A stretch of 23,442 nt of DNA, from positions 1 through 23,442 of the forward strand of contig CAYJEZ010000024.1 of assembly GCA_964369215.1 (NCBI GenBank), in the 5' to 3' direction. The translations under genes were made by a program, and so were the position numbers. The DNA is from SIG603 sp964369215. GTDB taxonomy: Bacteria; Bacillota; Clostridia; Oscillospirales; Acutalibacteraceae. Shown piece by piece: positions 1 to 6,453 of the stretch (position 1 is the stretch's first letter; the number at the start of each line of letters is the position of its first letter). The notes beneath the pieces are model-generated. The model made no database searches and had not been told where the DNA came from. It saw nothing but the letters and a program-made list of their open reading frames with translations.

Positions 1-596
1 TACCCATCTAGACCAGTTCTATTTGTTGGTATAATACTGTAACCAACTGAAACTACACAAGTTTCATCTTGATTATAAATTAGTTCAAATGTCACTTCTA
101 CCCTATACTCTATATCACCAGCAATTTCATCTAATGCAGGAGAGTCGACAACCGGTGTAAAACTCTCAAAATAGGTGACATTGTCTTCAATCTCAGTCAC
201 CTCTGCAATTTCATCATAGTAAGCTAAATTAGTGCCCGTTATTTCAGGGTAAGTAGTTTTCTCTCCAAATGTACTCTCTAAATTTGCCCTTAGAGTTTTA
301 GAGTAATTATAGCCACTTTCTACATCTGGAAAAATATAGATAGCCCCGATAAATACATCTTCGTATATTTCATAATGTGCAGTAACTTTTGTTCCTTCAA
401 TTTTTGTCTCTACAGAGTAAAGCCCTTCTAGAAATTCTTTGTTCTCTTCAACATCAGTTATTTGCAGTACTTCTTCAACCTCTGCCTTTTCTTTTCCTAA
501 AAGGTCTAAAATAGCGGGTGCCTCTTCTTCAGGAGCACTGCAAGCAGATAAAAACATTAAAATTGAACAAAATAAAATGGCTGACAATTTTTTCAT
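1..596 (-). CDS. Lipoprotein of unknown function, 3' end beyond window
   Basis: This is an open reading frame without stops from ATG at 596 to the window edge (198 codons), so the C-terminus is missing. The N-terminus is a classic lipoprotein signal: MKK, a hydrophobic stretch of about 13 residues, then the lipobox LSAC with the lipidated cysteine at residue 19. An acidic linker (SAPEEEAP) follows, then a soluble domain with many Asp, Glu, Thr and Tyr residues. The protein should be anchored to the outer face of the membrane. The start is fixed by AGGAGGG at 604-610, eight bases upstream. I do not recognise the family of the mature domain. A sigma-A-like promoter and a 14-bp inverted repeat sit just upstream. 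Confidence 0.85.
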   Translation of the reverse strand, partial: MKKLSAILFCSILMFLSACSAPEEEAPAILDLLGKEKAEVEEVLQITDVEENKEFLEGLYSVETKIEGTKVTAHYEIYEDVFIGAIYIFPDVESGYNYSKTLRANLESTFGEKTTYPEITGTNLAYYDEIAEVTEIEDNVTYFESFTPVVDSPALDEIAGDIEYRVEVTFELIYNQDETCVVSVGYSIIPTNRTGLDG

Positions 597-610
597 ATCA
601 ATACCCTCCT

Positions 611-646
611 TATTATTAAATTAACCCTCATCTTAATTTAATAATA
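611..646 (-). repeat. 14-bp perfect inverted repeat in lipoprotein leader
   Basis: Arms at 611-624 and 633-646 are perfect reverse complements (TATTATTAAATTAA) with an 8-nt spacer. On the minus strand the distal arm contains the presumed -10 hexamer TATTAT, and the proximal arm ends directly at the AGGAGGG ribosome binding site. It could be a repressor operator or a leader hairpin affecting translation or mRNA stability. The repeat is seen; the role is inferred. Confidence 0.7.
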
Positions 647-668
647 CTACTATTGATAAAAAAGTCAA
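641..668 (-). promoter_or_regulatory. Sigma-A-type promoter of the lipoprotein gene
   Basis: On the minus strand, TTGACT (663-668) is followed after 16 nt by TATTAT (641-646), 45 bp before the start codon. The -10 lies inside the 14-bp inverted repeat, so a protein bound there would block initiation. Confidence 0.6.
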
Positions 669-786
669 CCATTTTTTACTATGTTTGTATATTGTGTTTT
701 TTATTACGTATATTAATCGTTATAGCTATAAGTAATAACAACTACTAACCTTTAACTCTAAGAAAAATCCGTAAATTAAAGTGAAA

Positions 787-1275
787 CTACAGTAAAGCTT
801 TTATAGCCTCTTCAAGCTCATCCATGCTGTCTCTTGGCTCAAATCTTTTAACTATATTGCCTTCTCTATCTACCAAAAACTTTGTAAAGTTCCATTTAAT
901 GTCTGTGTTGTCGTCAGACTCAGGACACACTTTTTTAAAGCCCTCTTTTAAGTATTTAAAAAGTTCTGTTTGGTTTTCTCCGTTAACTTCAATTTTTGCA
1001 TAAAGCTCATAAGGAGTGTTATAATTTAGCATGCAAAAGCTTGCAATTTCTTCATCATTTCCCTTTGTTTGCTCTCCAAATTGATTGCAAGGGAAATCTA
1101 AAACTTCAAGACCTTTATCGGCATATGCGTTATGATAGTCTGCAAAATTTTTATAGTGAGGTGTAAATCCACAATGTGTTGCAGAGTTTACTATAAGCAT
1201 AACCTTACCTTTAAATTCACTTAACTTTACTTGGGTTCCGTCTTTTTTTAAAGCGCTAATCTCATAAATGCTCAT
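787..1275 (-). CDS. gpx: Glutathione peroxidase family thiol peroxidase (Cys type)
   Basis: A 162-residue protein of the GPx/BtuE family, which reduces H2O2 or organic hydroperoxides in the cytoplasm; bacterial members usually draw electrons from thioredoxin rather than glutathione. The catalytic tetrad is intact: peroxidatic Cys35 in NSATHCGFT, Gln65 in FPCNQFG, and Trp128-Asn129 in WNF. Cys81 (FCML) sits where the resolving cysteine of two-Cys GPx proteins is expected, before the KIEVNG motif. Cys replaces the Sec of animal enzymes, as usual in bacteria. The frame extends to an ATG at 1302, but that start has no ribosome binding site. ATG 1275 matches the family N-terminus (MSIYEI) and follows AAAGGA. 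A strong promoter lies at 1321-1349. Monocistronic. Stop is TAG. Confidence 0.93.
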   Translation of the reverse strand: MSIYEISALKKDGTQVKLSEFKGKVMLIVNSATHCGFTPHYKNFADYHNAYADKGLEVLDFPCNQFGEQTKGNDEEIASFCMLNYNTPYELYAKIEVNGENQTELFKYLKEGFKKVCPESDDNTDIKWNFTKFLVDREGNIVKRFEPRDSMDELEEAIKALL

Positions 1276-1320
1276 ATTAATTAATCGTCCTTTCATTTCC
1301 AATAGGTTTTATTTGAAACT

Positions 1321-1349
1321 ATTATATCACACTATAGAACGATTTTCAA
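1321..1349 (-). promoter_or_regulatory. Promoter of glutathione peroxidase gene
   Basis: Minus strand: TTGAAA (1344-1349), a 17-nt spacer, then TATAAT (1321-1326). Transcription would start near 1314, giving a leader of about 40 nt to ATG 1275 and only about 12 nt to the upstream ATG 1302. This favours the shorter protein. Confidence 0.8.
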
Positions 1350-1398
1350 CATTGTGCACAAAATATTCATAAATTTGTATGTAACAATGCTAATTCAG

Positions 1399-2184
1399 TT
1401 AACTATTGTACCAATCAAGTGCTTTTTCAATATAAATTCTCCAGAATTCAGCATTGTGCTCTCCCGGTCCTTCTTCATATGTGTGAGGAAAGCCTATTTC
1501 GTTTAAATAATTGACGTAATCGCGGTTCGCCATAAGCAAATAATCCTCTGTTCCGCAGGCTATATAATAGCGTGGCAACTCAGCTTTTGTGTCAAGTAAA
1601 TTTTTAGCCAAAAACTTAGGGTCTACGTCACTGCCAAGCATTTTATTTTGCGGACCATAAATATGCAACCAAAATTCATTCGGCAACACTCCCCTTTGCT
1701 GGTTTGGGTCTGCTGTTGCTAGTTGATCTACAATAAAAGCAGATGAAAAAGCGAATATTGCACCAAAGTTCTCTGCATATTTTAAGCCATTTCTTGCCGC
1801 ACCGTATCCACCCATAGAAAGTCCGCCCAATATTGTGTCTTCTCTTTTATGAGAGAGATTAAAAACACTTCTTGTAAAGGCAACAATCTCTTCTCCTACA
1901 TATTTTCCATAAAAAGCACAACGCACTTCATCATCAACATAAAAACTGTTTTCACCGGCTGGCATAACAATGGCTATGTTATATTTGTCTGCCAGTTGAG
2001 GAATATTTGTTATATGCATCCAAGCGTTTTGCTCGCCATAAAGCCCGTTTAATAGGTATAGTGTTTTAAAAGGTTTATTCTCACGTGGTGGCTTATCAGG
2101 AAATTCATCAATAGGTAAGCAAACCGTTAAAGGGACTAAACGCGCTAGGGATTTAGAATAAAAATCAATATTAAATACAGCCAT
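1399..2184 (-). CDS. Alpha/beta hydrolase, EstA / esterase-D-like family
   Basis: 261 residues of the PF00756 esterase type, which includes tributyrin esterase EstA and S-formylglutathione hydrolase relatives. The nucleophile elbow is GLSMGG with Ser123. The likely acid is Asp214 in CGTEDYL and the base His243 in PGEHNAEFW, completing a Ser-Asp-His triad. An oxyanion-type LLNGLYG lies near residue 45. There is no signal peptide, so it is cytoplasmic. The family cleaves short acyl esters, often acetyl groups on sugars; the true substrate cannot be told from sequence. The start has AAGGAGA eight bases upstream. It has its own promoter in the gap behind the phosphodiesterase gene. Confidence 0.88.
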   Translation of the reverse strand: MAVFNIDFYSKSLARLVPLTVCLPIDEFPDKPPRENKPFKTLYLLNGLYGEQNAWMHITNIPQLADKYNIAIVMPAGENSFYVDDEVRCAFYGKYVGEEIVAFTRSVFNLSHKREDTILGGLSMGGYGAARNGLKYAENFGAIFAFSSAFIVDQLATADPNQQRGVLPNEFWLHIYGPQNKMLGSDVDPKFLAKNLLDTKAELPRYYIACGTEDYLLMANRDYVNYLNEIGFPHTYEEGPGEHNAEFWRIYIEKALDWYNS

Positions 2185-2260
2185 GGTTATCTCTCCTTAA
2201 AATAAAATAGTATAGTAAACTCATAACTAACACCTATTAATTGATACTAGTATTAAGTTT

Positions 2261-2289
2261 ATTATACTACTTTTTTTAATTAAAATCAA
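2261..2289 (-). promoter_or_regulatory. Promoter of esterase gene
   Basis: Minus strand: TTGATT (2284-2289), 17-nt spacer, TATAAT (2261-2266), predicting a start near 2254 and a leader of about 70 nt. It lies in the 133-bp gap after the upstream gene, in which I see no convincing terminator. Confidence 0.75.
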
Positions 2290-2317
2290 TAAGTTTTCTT
2301 AACTTAAGGTAATCATC

Positions 2318-4846
2318 TTATAGCTCTTGCAAAGGTTTTGGCTGAGAGAAATAATACCCTTGCGAGTAATTAACCTCATTTTCATAAAGATATAGTTGTA
2401 TTTGCTCGTTCTCTACAAATTCTGCTACTATTTCAACTTGCATTCGTTTTGCAAGGTAACAAATTGCGTCTAATATAATTTGATTGTCTTCGTTATGAAC
2501 TAAGTCTTTTATTATAGAGCCATCTATTTTTATAAAGTTAGGTTTTAGCGCAACAATTGTAGTAAAGGTAGAGTAACCAGCACCAAAATCGTCTATAGCT
2601 ATTTTTGCTCCTAGTTTTCTTATTTGTTCTATAAAACTTAATAATACATCTGCTTGGGTTATGTCTTCTGTCTCTAAAAACTCTACCACTACTCGTTCAG
2701 CTTGAGGAAAATGCCTTAACTTCTCAAGTAGCCAATGCCTAAAAGTAGACGACACAATATCATATTTTGAAATATTAATAGAAACTGATTCTTTTCTATT
2801 TTCAAAATCTTTAAGCACTTTTTCAATCATCAATTTACTTACATTGTTGTAAAATTTGTATTTTTTTGCCAAGTCTAAAAATACGTAAGGTGAGTAAACT
2901 TTACCGTCTAAGTCTACAATTCTCATTAAAGCTTCGTATTTATCTATACATCCTAAAGCATTATTGTATATTCCTTGATAAAACGGAGTTATCAAATCTT
3001 TATCAAGCGCACGTTTTAAAAGCTCAATTATCCTCAACTCATCTACAGGGTTGGAGTTTTGATCTTGATAATAATCACTGTCACATATAATAAAGGTGTC
3101 TTGGCTGTCTTTTGTTTTAAGCAGTAAATTCATACCCAATTCAATAGGCTTTTCTTGATTAAGCAGTATTAACACCCTGCTAACACTGGTAACCTCTGTT
3201 TTTTGAGAAGTCGCATAACCAAAATCACCGTATAAATTATTGCAACATTCAATAAATTGTTCGTCGGTAATGTCTTTGTTTGCAGTAGTAAGCACAACAG
3301 TTTTATAATTTAGTAAATAAACATGCAATTTATATTCAGCCATTTGCGTACTGGCTATATGGTTAAACTGTTGCAGTAATTCTCTGGTAGACTCAAAAAA
3401 TGTCTCTTGCCCGGCAAAAGCAATAGTTGCATCTGCTGTTTGACTTTCAACAAAAGCAAGTTTTTCAAAATTATACTCTTTGTGGTCTTCCTCAAACTTA
3501 TAAATGTTAGGCAAGCCTAAATCTTTATCGATATATTTTTCACTCGAGTTAAAAACTTCTTTTTTCTTTATTGCGCTAAGAAGCGCAGAGCCCGTAAAGT
3601 TCTCTGTTATGCTATCTCTTTGCATACTCTGAGCTTTTATTAAAAAAGTGTCGTCGCCCCCTACAAATTCTGCATTTTCAAGAGCAATATAGTCAGGCAA
3701 AATATATTTCTCTTTTTCAGCTACAGATGTAAAAATATACGAGCCATTATGTAAGGCATTTTCACCATTACTATAAGCTATTTCACCCATTAAAAACAAG
3801 CCGCATATATCGTAGTTTGAAAAAGGAGTAGTCTCCCATAGGGCACAATTTTTTAAAAACAGCTTTCTAAAATAGCAAGTGTATGCAAATAAGCTCTCAG
3901 CTGGAGTATCTAAAATATCAGCGCAAATTGCATATGTGTCTTGCACTACTCTCTCTGGGTTAACATAGCCTACTCTAAACTCTGTTCCCTCAAAAAGCTC
4001 AGGAGTGTAAAGCCCTAGTTTGCCTGTCTTCTTATCTACCTTTGTAAATCTTCCGCTTCCATCGTCTTCAAGTATCAAAGGAAAGTGAACTAAATAGTCG
4101 TTATTAGCAGTTGCTTTCCAATCAGTAAAATCATCAGTTTTTGTAAGCTTTAAAAAGTCATACATCCACCTTAATGCTGGTTTGTTATCTATTTCATCTA
4201 TGCAATTATCTTTGGTTTTTGTTATTTTATATATGGGCGATATGGGCTCTTGAGATGTTGAAACACTCATATAGTCGTAAGTGTGACCAACAACAGCATA
4301 TGTAAATACACAATCGTCTAAAATTCCGTCTTCATTAAAAATAAAACCATGCCCGCCTGTCAGTTCATGATGATTACCGGCAACTCCTCCTGCTAATTTG
4401 ATAATAGGAGAAAACTTATTGAAATCAAGTATAAACCTGTAAACATCAAATTCTCCCGCAAAAATTACGTGTAAAGGATTAGTCGCTCCTGCAATGTCTT
4501 GACTATATGCCTCGTATATAGTTTGTGCAAGCTCTTCAGGTGGTACTAGTGAATGCGAAAAAACTTCTAACTTAAAATCCAAGGTCTCAAAGTACTCAAA
4601 AATAAGTACCACGCTATTTTCAAGTTGCTCTCCGCAGTAAAGCACTGCCTCGCTAGAGCTTGCCCCAAAAATAGATGAATTAGGAAAGAATGTTTTTACC
4701 GAAGAGGCTATTTTATGCGCCTCTGTTTTGTCTCCAGTCGATGTAATAATTTTTACCAAGAGGTTGTAATTTTTATACATATAGTAATTTTGCATAAATT
4801 GATTTAACTTAACCTCATTTTGATAAAGATGCGAAAACTTTACCAT
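2318..4846 (-). CDS. FIST - degenerate GGDEF - EAL c-di-GMP phosphodiesterase
   Basis: 842 residues, no signal peptide or membrane segment, so a soluble signalling protein. Order: FIST_N about 27-230 (GASSSEAV near 61), FIST_C about 245-395, a GGDEF-like domain about 450-610, EAL domain about 605-842. The GGDEF motif position reads LNYKTVV, so it cannot act as a cyclase; such domains often bind GTP as a regulator. The EAL domain keeps its key residues: E638-A-L, Asn691 in SINIS, the EFLETE segment, D752-D-F-G, Lys in IKIDGS, Glu in AEFVEN, Gln in SQGYYF. It should therefore hydrolyse c-di-GMP to pGpG. FIST domains are presumed small-ligand sensors. The start follows AAAGGAG (4856-4862). The leader carries a c-di-GMP-I riboswitch, which suggests feedback by the substrate. 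Confidence 0.92.
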   Translation of the reverse strand: MVKFSHLYQNEVKLNQFMQNYYMYKNYNLLVKIITSTGDKTEAHKIASSVKTFFPNSSIFGASSSEAVLYCGEQLENSVVLIFEYFETLDFKLEVFSHSLVPPEELAQTIYEAYSQDIAGATNPLHVIFAGEFDVYRFILDFNKFSPIIKLAGGVAGNHHELTGGHGFIFNEDGILDDCVFTYAVVGHTYDYMSVSTSQEPISPIYKITKTKDNCIDEIDNKPALRWMYDFLKLTKTDDFTDWKATANNDYLVHFPLILEDDGSGRFTKVDKKTGKLGLYTPELFEGTEFRVGYVNPERVVQDTYAICADILDTPAESLFAYTCYFRKLFLKNCALWETTPFSNYDICGLFLMGEIAYSNGENALHNGSYIFTSVAEKEKYILPDYIALENAEFVGGDDTFLIKAQSMQRDSITENFTGSALLSAIKKKEVFNSSEKYIDKDLGLPNIYKFEEDHKEYNFEKLAFVESQTADATIAFAGQETFFESTRELLQQFNHIASTQMAEYKLHVYLLNYKTVVLTTANKDITDEQFIECCNNLYGDFGYATSQKTEVTSVSRVLILLNQEKPIELGMNLLLKTKDSQDTFIICDSDYYQDQNSNPVDELRIIELLKRALDKDLITPFYQGIYNNALGCIDKYEALMRIVDLDGKVYSPYVFLDLAKKYKFYNNVSKLMIEKVLKDFENRKESVSINISKYDIVSSTFRHWLLEKLRHFPQAERVVVEFLETEDITQADVLLSFIEQIRKLGAKIAIDDFGAGYSTFTTIVALKPNFIKIDGSIIKDLVHNEDNQIILDAICYLAKRMQVEIVAEFVENEQIQLYLYENEVNYSQGYYFSQPKPLQEL

Positions 4847-4860
4847 TTTTAATTACTCCT

Positions 4861-4895
4861 TTGCAATAAGCTGACATACCATACAACTATTGCAA
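4861..4895 (-). promoter_or_regulatory. Hairpin abutting the RBS, candidate expression platform
   Basis: On the minus strand TTGCAATA (4888-4895) and TATTGCAA (4861-4868) form a perfect 8-bp stem with a 19-nt loop. The 5' arm overlaps the 3' edge of the aptamer. The 3' arm runs into the Shine-Dalgarno AAAGGAG. No run of U follows, so control of translation start is more likely than termination. Which ligand state forms the hairpin is not resolved. Confidence 0.5.
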
Positions 4896-4998
4896 CCGGC
4901 TAACCTTCTATGAGCTTGATTGTCTTTTCAATAAAATATAATAAAACATAGTTAGGTCCCTCGGCTTTGCGTCACTGCCTTTCGACAGCTTTGCCCTT
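4888..4998 (-). ncRNA. c-di-GMP-I (GEMM-I) riboswitch
   Basis: Reading the minus strand from 4996, the hallmarks of the class appear in order. First is GGGCAAAGC, then a P2 stem closed by a GAAA tetraloop (CTGTC-GAAA-GGCAG). Next is the invariant GACGCAAAGCC, then GGGACCTAAC opening P3 with its return strand CATAGAAGGTTAG (the tetraloop-receptor side). The closing AGCCGGTTGC follows. This matches the Vibrio Vc2-type consensus closely. The P3 loop is about 34 nt of AT-rich sequence (about 4922-4953), longer than usual. The aptamer lies about 40 nt before the coding start of the EAL phosphodiesterase gene. The class binds c-di-GMP; whether binding raises or lowers expression is not decided here. 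Confidence 0.93.
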
Positions 4999-5062
4999 TT
5001 ACATCATACAAATAAAATGTACCAGCAATTAATATTTTTTATGAAATTGTAAATAAATCTAA

Positions 5063-5091
5063 ACTATTATTAATTCTAACAGCTTTGTCAA
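5063..5091 (-). promoter_or_regulatory. Candidate promoter of riboswitch / EAL transcript
   Basis: Minus strand: perfect TTGACA (5086-5091), 17-nt spacer, AATAGT (5063-5068, 4 of 6 matches). Transcription would start near 5056, about 60 nt before the aptamer. The weak -10 keeps confidence moderate. The rest of the 331-bp gap 4847-5177 is AT-rich without other recognisable features. Confidence 0.5.
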
Positions 5092-5177
5092 TTGCTTTCA
5101 AGCAAAATTCTACAAATTTCACATCTTTATATGAAATTCATAGTTTTTTGCAATTTTTTTATCAAAGAATATAGGTA

Positions 5178-6350
5178 TTATTTATTAAACATTTTAATTT
5201 TATTCGGAACTCTTATAAAAAGTGTAGGAATAAAACTAATTAAAAGAACCCCACATAAAAAAACATACACTGCTTGCGTGCTAAATTGACTTGCAATGTT
5301 CCCACTCACATTTTGGATAATAACGCTTCCAAACGACATAAGAGAAGAAGAAAGCGCCAATGCTGTAGATACAATTTTTGCATTTACAAGATTTGCTATT
5401 ATTCGCAAATTGAGCATCGAAAAAAGCATTGATGGCATAGCCTTAAACACCAATGTAACTGCAACTACAATAAACAAATTGTTTACAAATGCAAAAATTA
5501 TAAATGAAAAAAACAGTGTTGCATGAGCAATAATAATAAGCGATGTACAAGAGTACTTGTCCATAAACTTGTTTGAAAAAAATATCATAGGAATTTCAGT
5601 TACTGTGCCTATAAACAAAATTGTTCCTACCACAGTTAAAGAAACTCCCATTTCTCCAATTAAAATAGGTAGATATGTCATATGTACTCCATTGCTACCT
5701 ATAAAAAGCAAGGCTATTATTATATGTAAAATGTAGTGTTTATTTTTAAACAAGTCAAAGGCTTTTGCTTTTTCATCGCTCTCCTCTTCTGATTTTTCAA
5801 ATTTTATATTATCGGTTGAGGTAAACCCAACAATGGAAAGACATATGGTGATAAACATTAATACAAATAAATACACACTTGGTAAATATTGTAAAATTAT
5901 ACCTGCAAATTGCGAGGCTCCAGCAAAGCCCAAAGTGCCCCACACTCGTACAGAGCCGTACCTGTATTTGCAAAAACCTACTGTTTTATCTACTACAGGG
6001 CTCATCGAGCTAATCCCGGTCATAATAAGTCCATTTAATAAAAATAAAATCACTGTTTCTCTAATAAATGAAAAAGCAAGCCCCAAAACTCCGACAGAAA
6101 TAAGCACAAAAAAAACCAACCGCTTAGGTTTTTTCACTCTATCATTCAAATATCCGATAAACGGAGTAAAAACAATTGAAAACATTCCTGATGCTGATAT
6201 TATAAAAGACATCTCTTTGGGTGTTTTTCCTATACCAGTAAGATAAACACCCAAAATAGAACTGAAAATAGACATCGAGAAGAAAAAGAAAAACACAGCA
6301 GTACAGTAGCTGGCATAGCTACCTTTATAATTTGCTAAGAACTTTTTCAC
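5178..6350 (-). CDS. MFS transporter (MFS_1-like family)
   Basis: 390 residues with about twelve hydrophobic segments and a charged central loop (about residues 184-197, KSEEESDEKAK) between the two six-helix halves. The loop-2/3 signature appears as GYLNDRVKKPKR. YGSVRVWGTLGFA near residue 130 is typical of the MFS_1-like / phenylpropionate-permease-like group. Inner membrane. The substrate is unknown, and the neighbours give no clue. The start is GTG at 6350 with a weak G-rich ribosome binding site (GGGGG) upstream. It lies 103 bp after rel and may be co-transcribed with it, as no clear terminator separates them. Confidence 0.85.
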   Translation of the reverse strand: MKKFLANYKGSYASYCTAVFFFFFSMSIFSSILGVYLTGIGKTPKEMSFIISASGMFSIVFTPFIGYLNDRVKKPKRLVFFVLISVGVLGLAFSFIRETVILFLLNGLIMTGISSMSPVVDKTVGFCKYRYGSVRVWGTLGFAGASQFAGIILQYLPSVYLFVLMFITICLSIVGFTSTDNIKFEKSEEESDEKAKAFDLFKNKHYILHIIIALLFIGSNGVHMTYLPILIGEMGVSLTVVGTILFIGTVTEIPMIFFSNKFMDKYSCTSLIIIAHATLFFSFIIFAFVNNLFIVVAVTLVFKAMPSMLFSMLNLRIIANLVNAKIVSTALALSSSLMSFGSVIIQNVSGNIASQFSTQAVYVFLCGVLLISFIPTLFIRVPNKIKMFNK

Positions 6351-6416
6351 AATAAAACCCCCAGCTATAAATTTTTATTTAATTAAAAAACAAAATTAAT
6401 ACCATTTTACATCTCA

Positions 6417-6450
6417 TAGCTAGCTTTTATATTTGTATTAATGCTAGCTA
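6417..6450 (-). repeat. 8-bp inverted repeat between rel and the MFS gene
   Basis: TAGCTAGC (6417-6424) and GCTAGCTA (6443-6450) form perfect arms with an 18-nt AT-rich loop, directly behind the rel stop codon. No U-tract follows on the minus strand, so it is not a standard intrinsic terminator. It may protect the rel 3' end or lower read-through. Confidence 0.4.
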
Positions 6451-6453
6451 ATA

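Noticed and set aside
5833..6246. 137-residue plus-strand frame opposite the MFS gene
   Set aside because: Shadow of the transporter's hydrophobic codons; no start signal or recognisable domain.
6417..6450. Rho-independent terminator behind rel
   Set aside because: The 8-bp stem is perfect, but the loop is 18 nt and no U-tract follows on the minus strand; kept only as a repeat.
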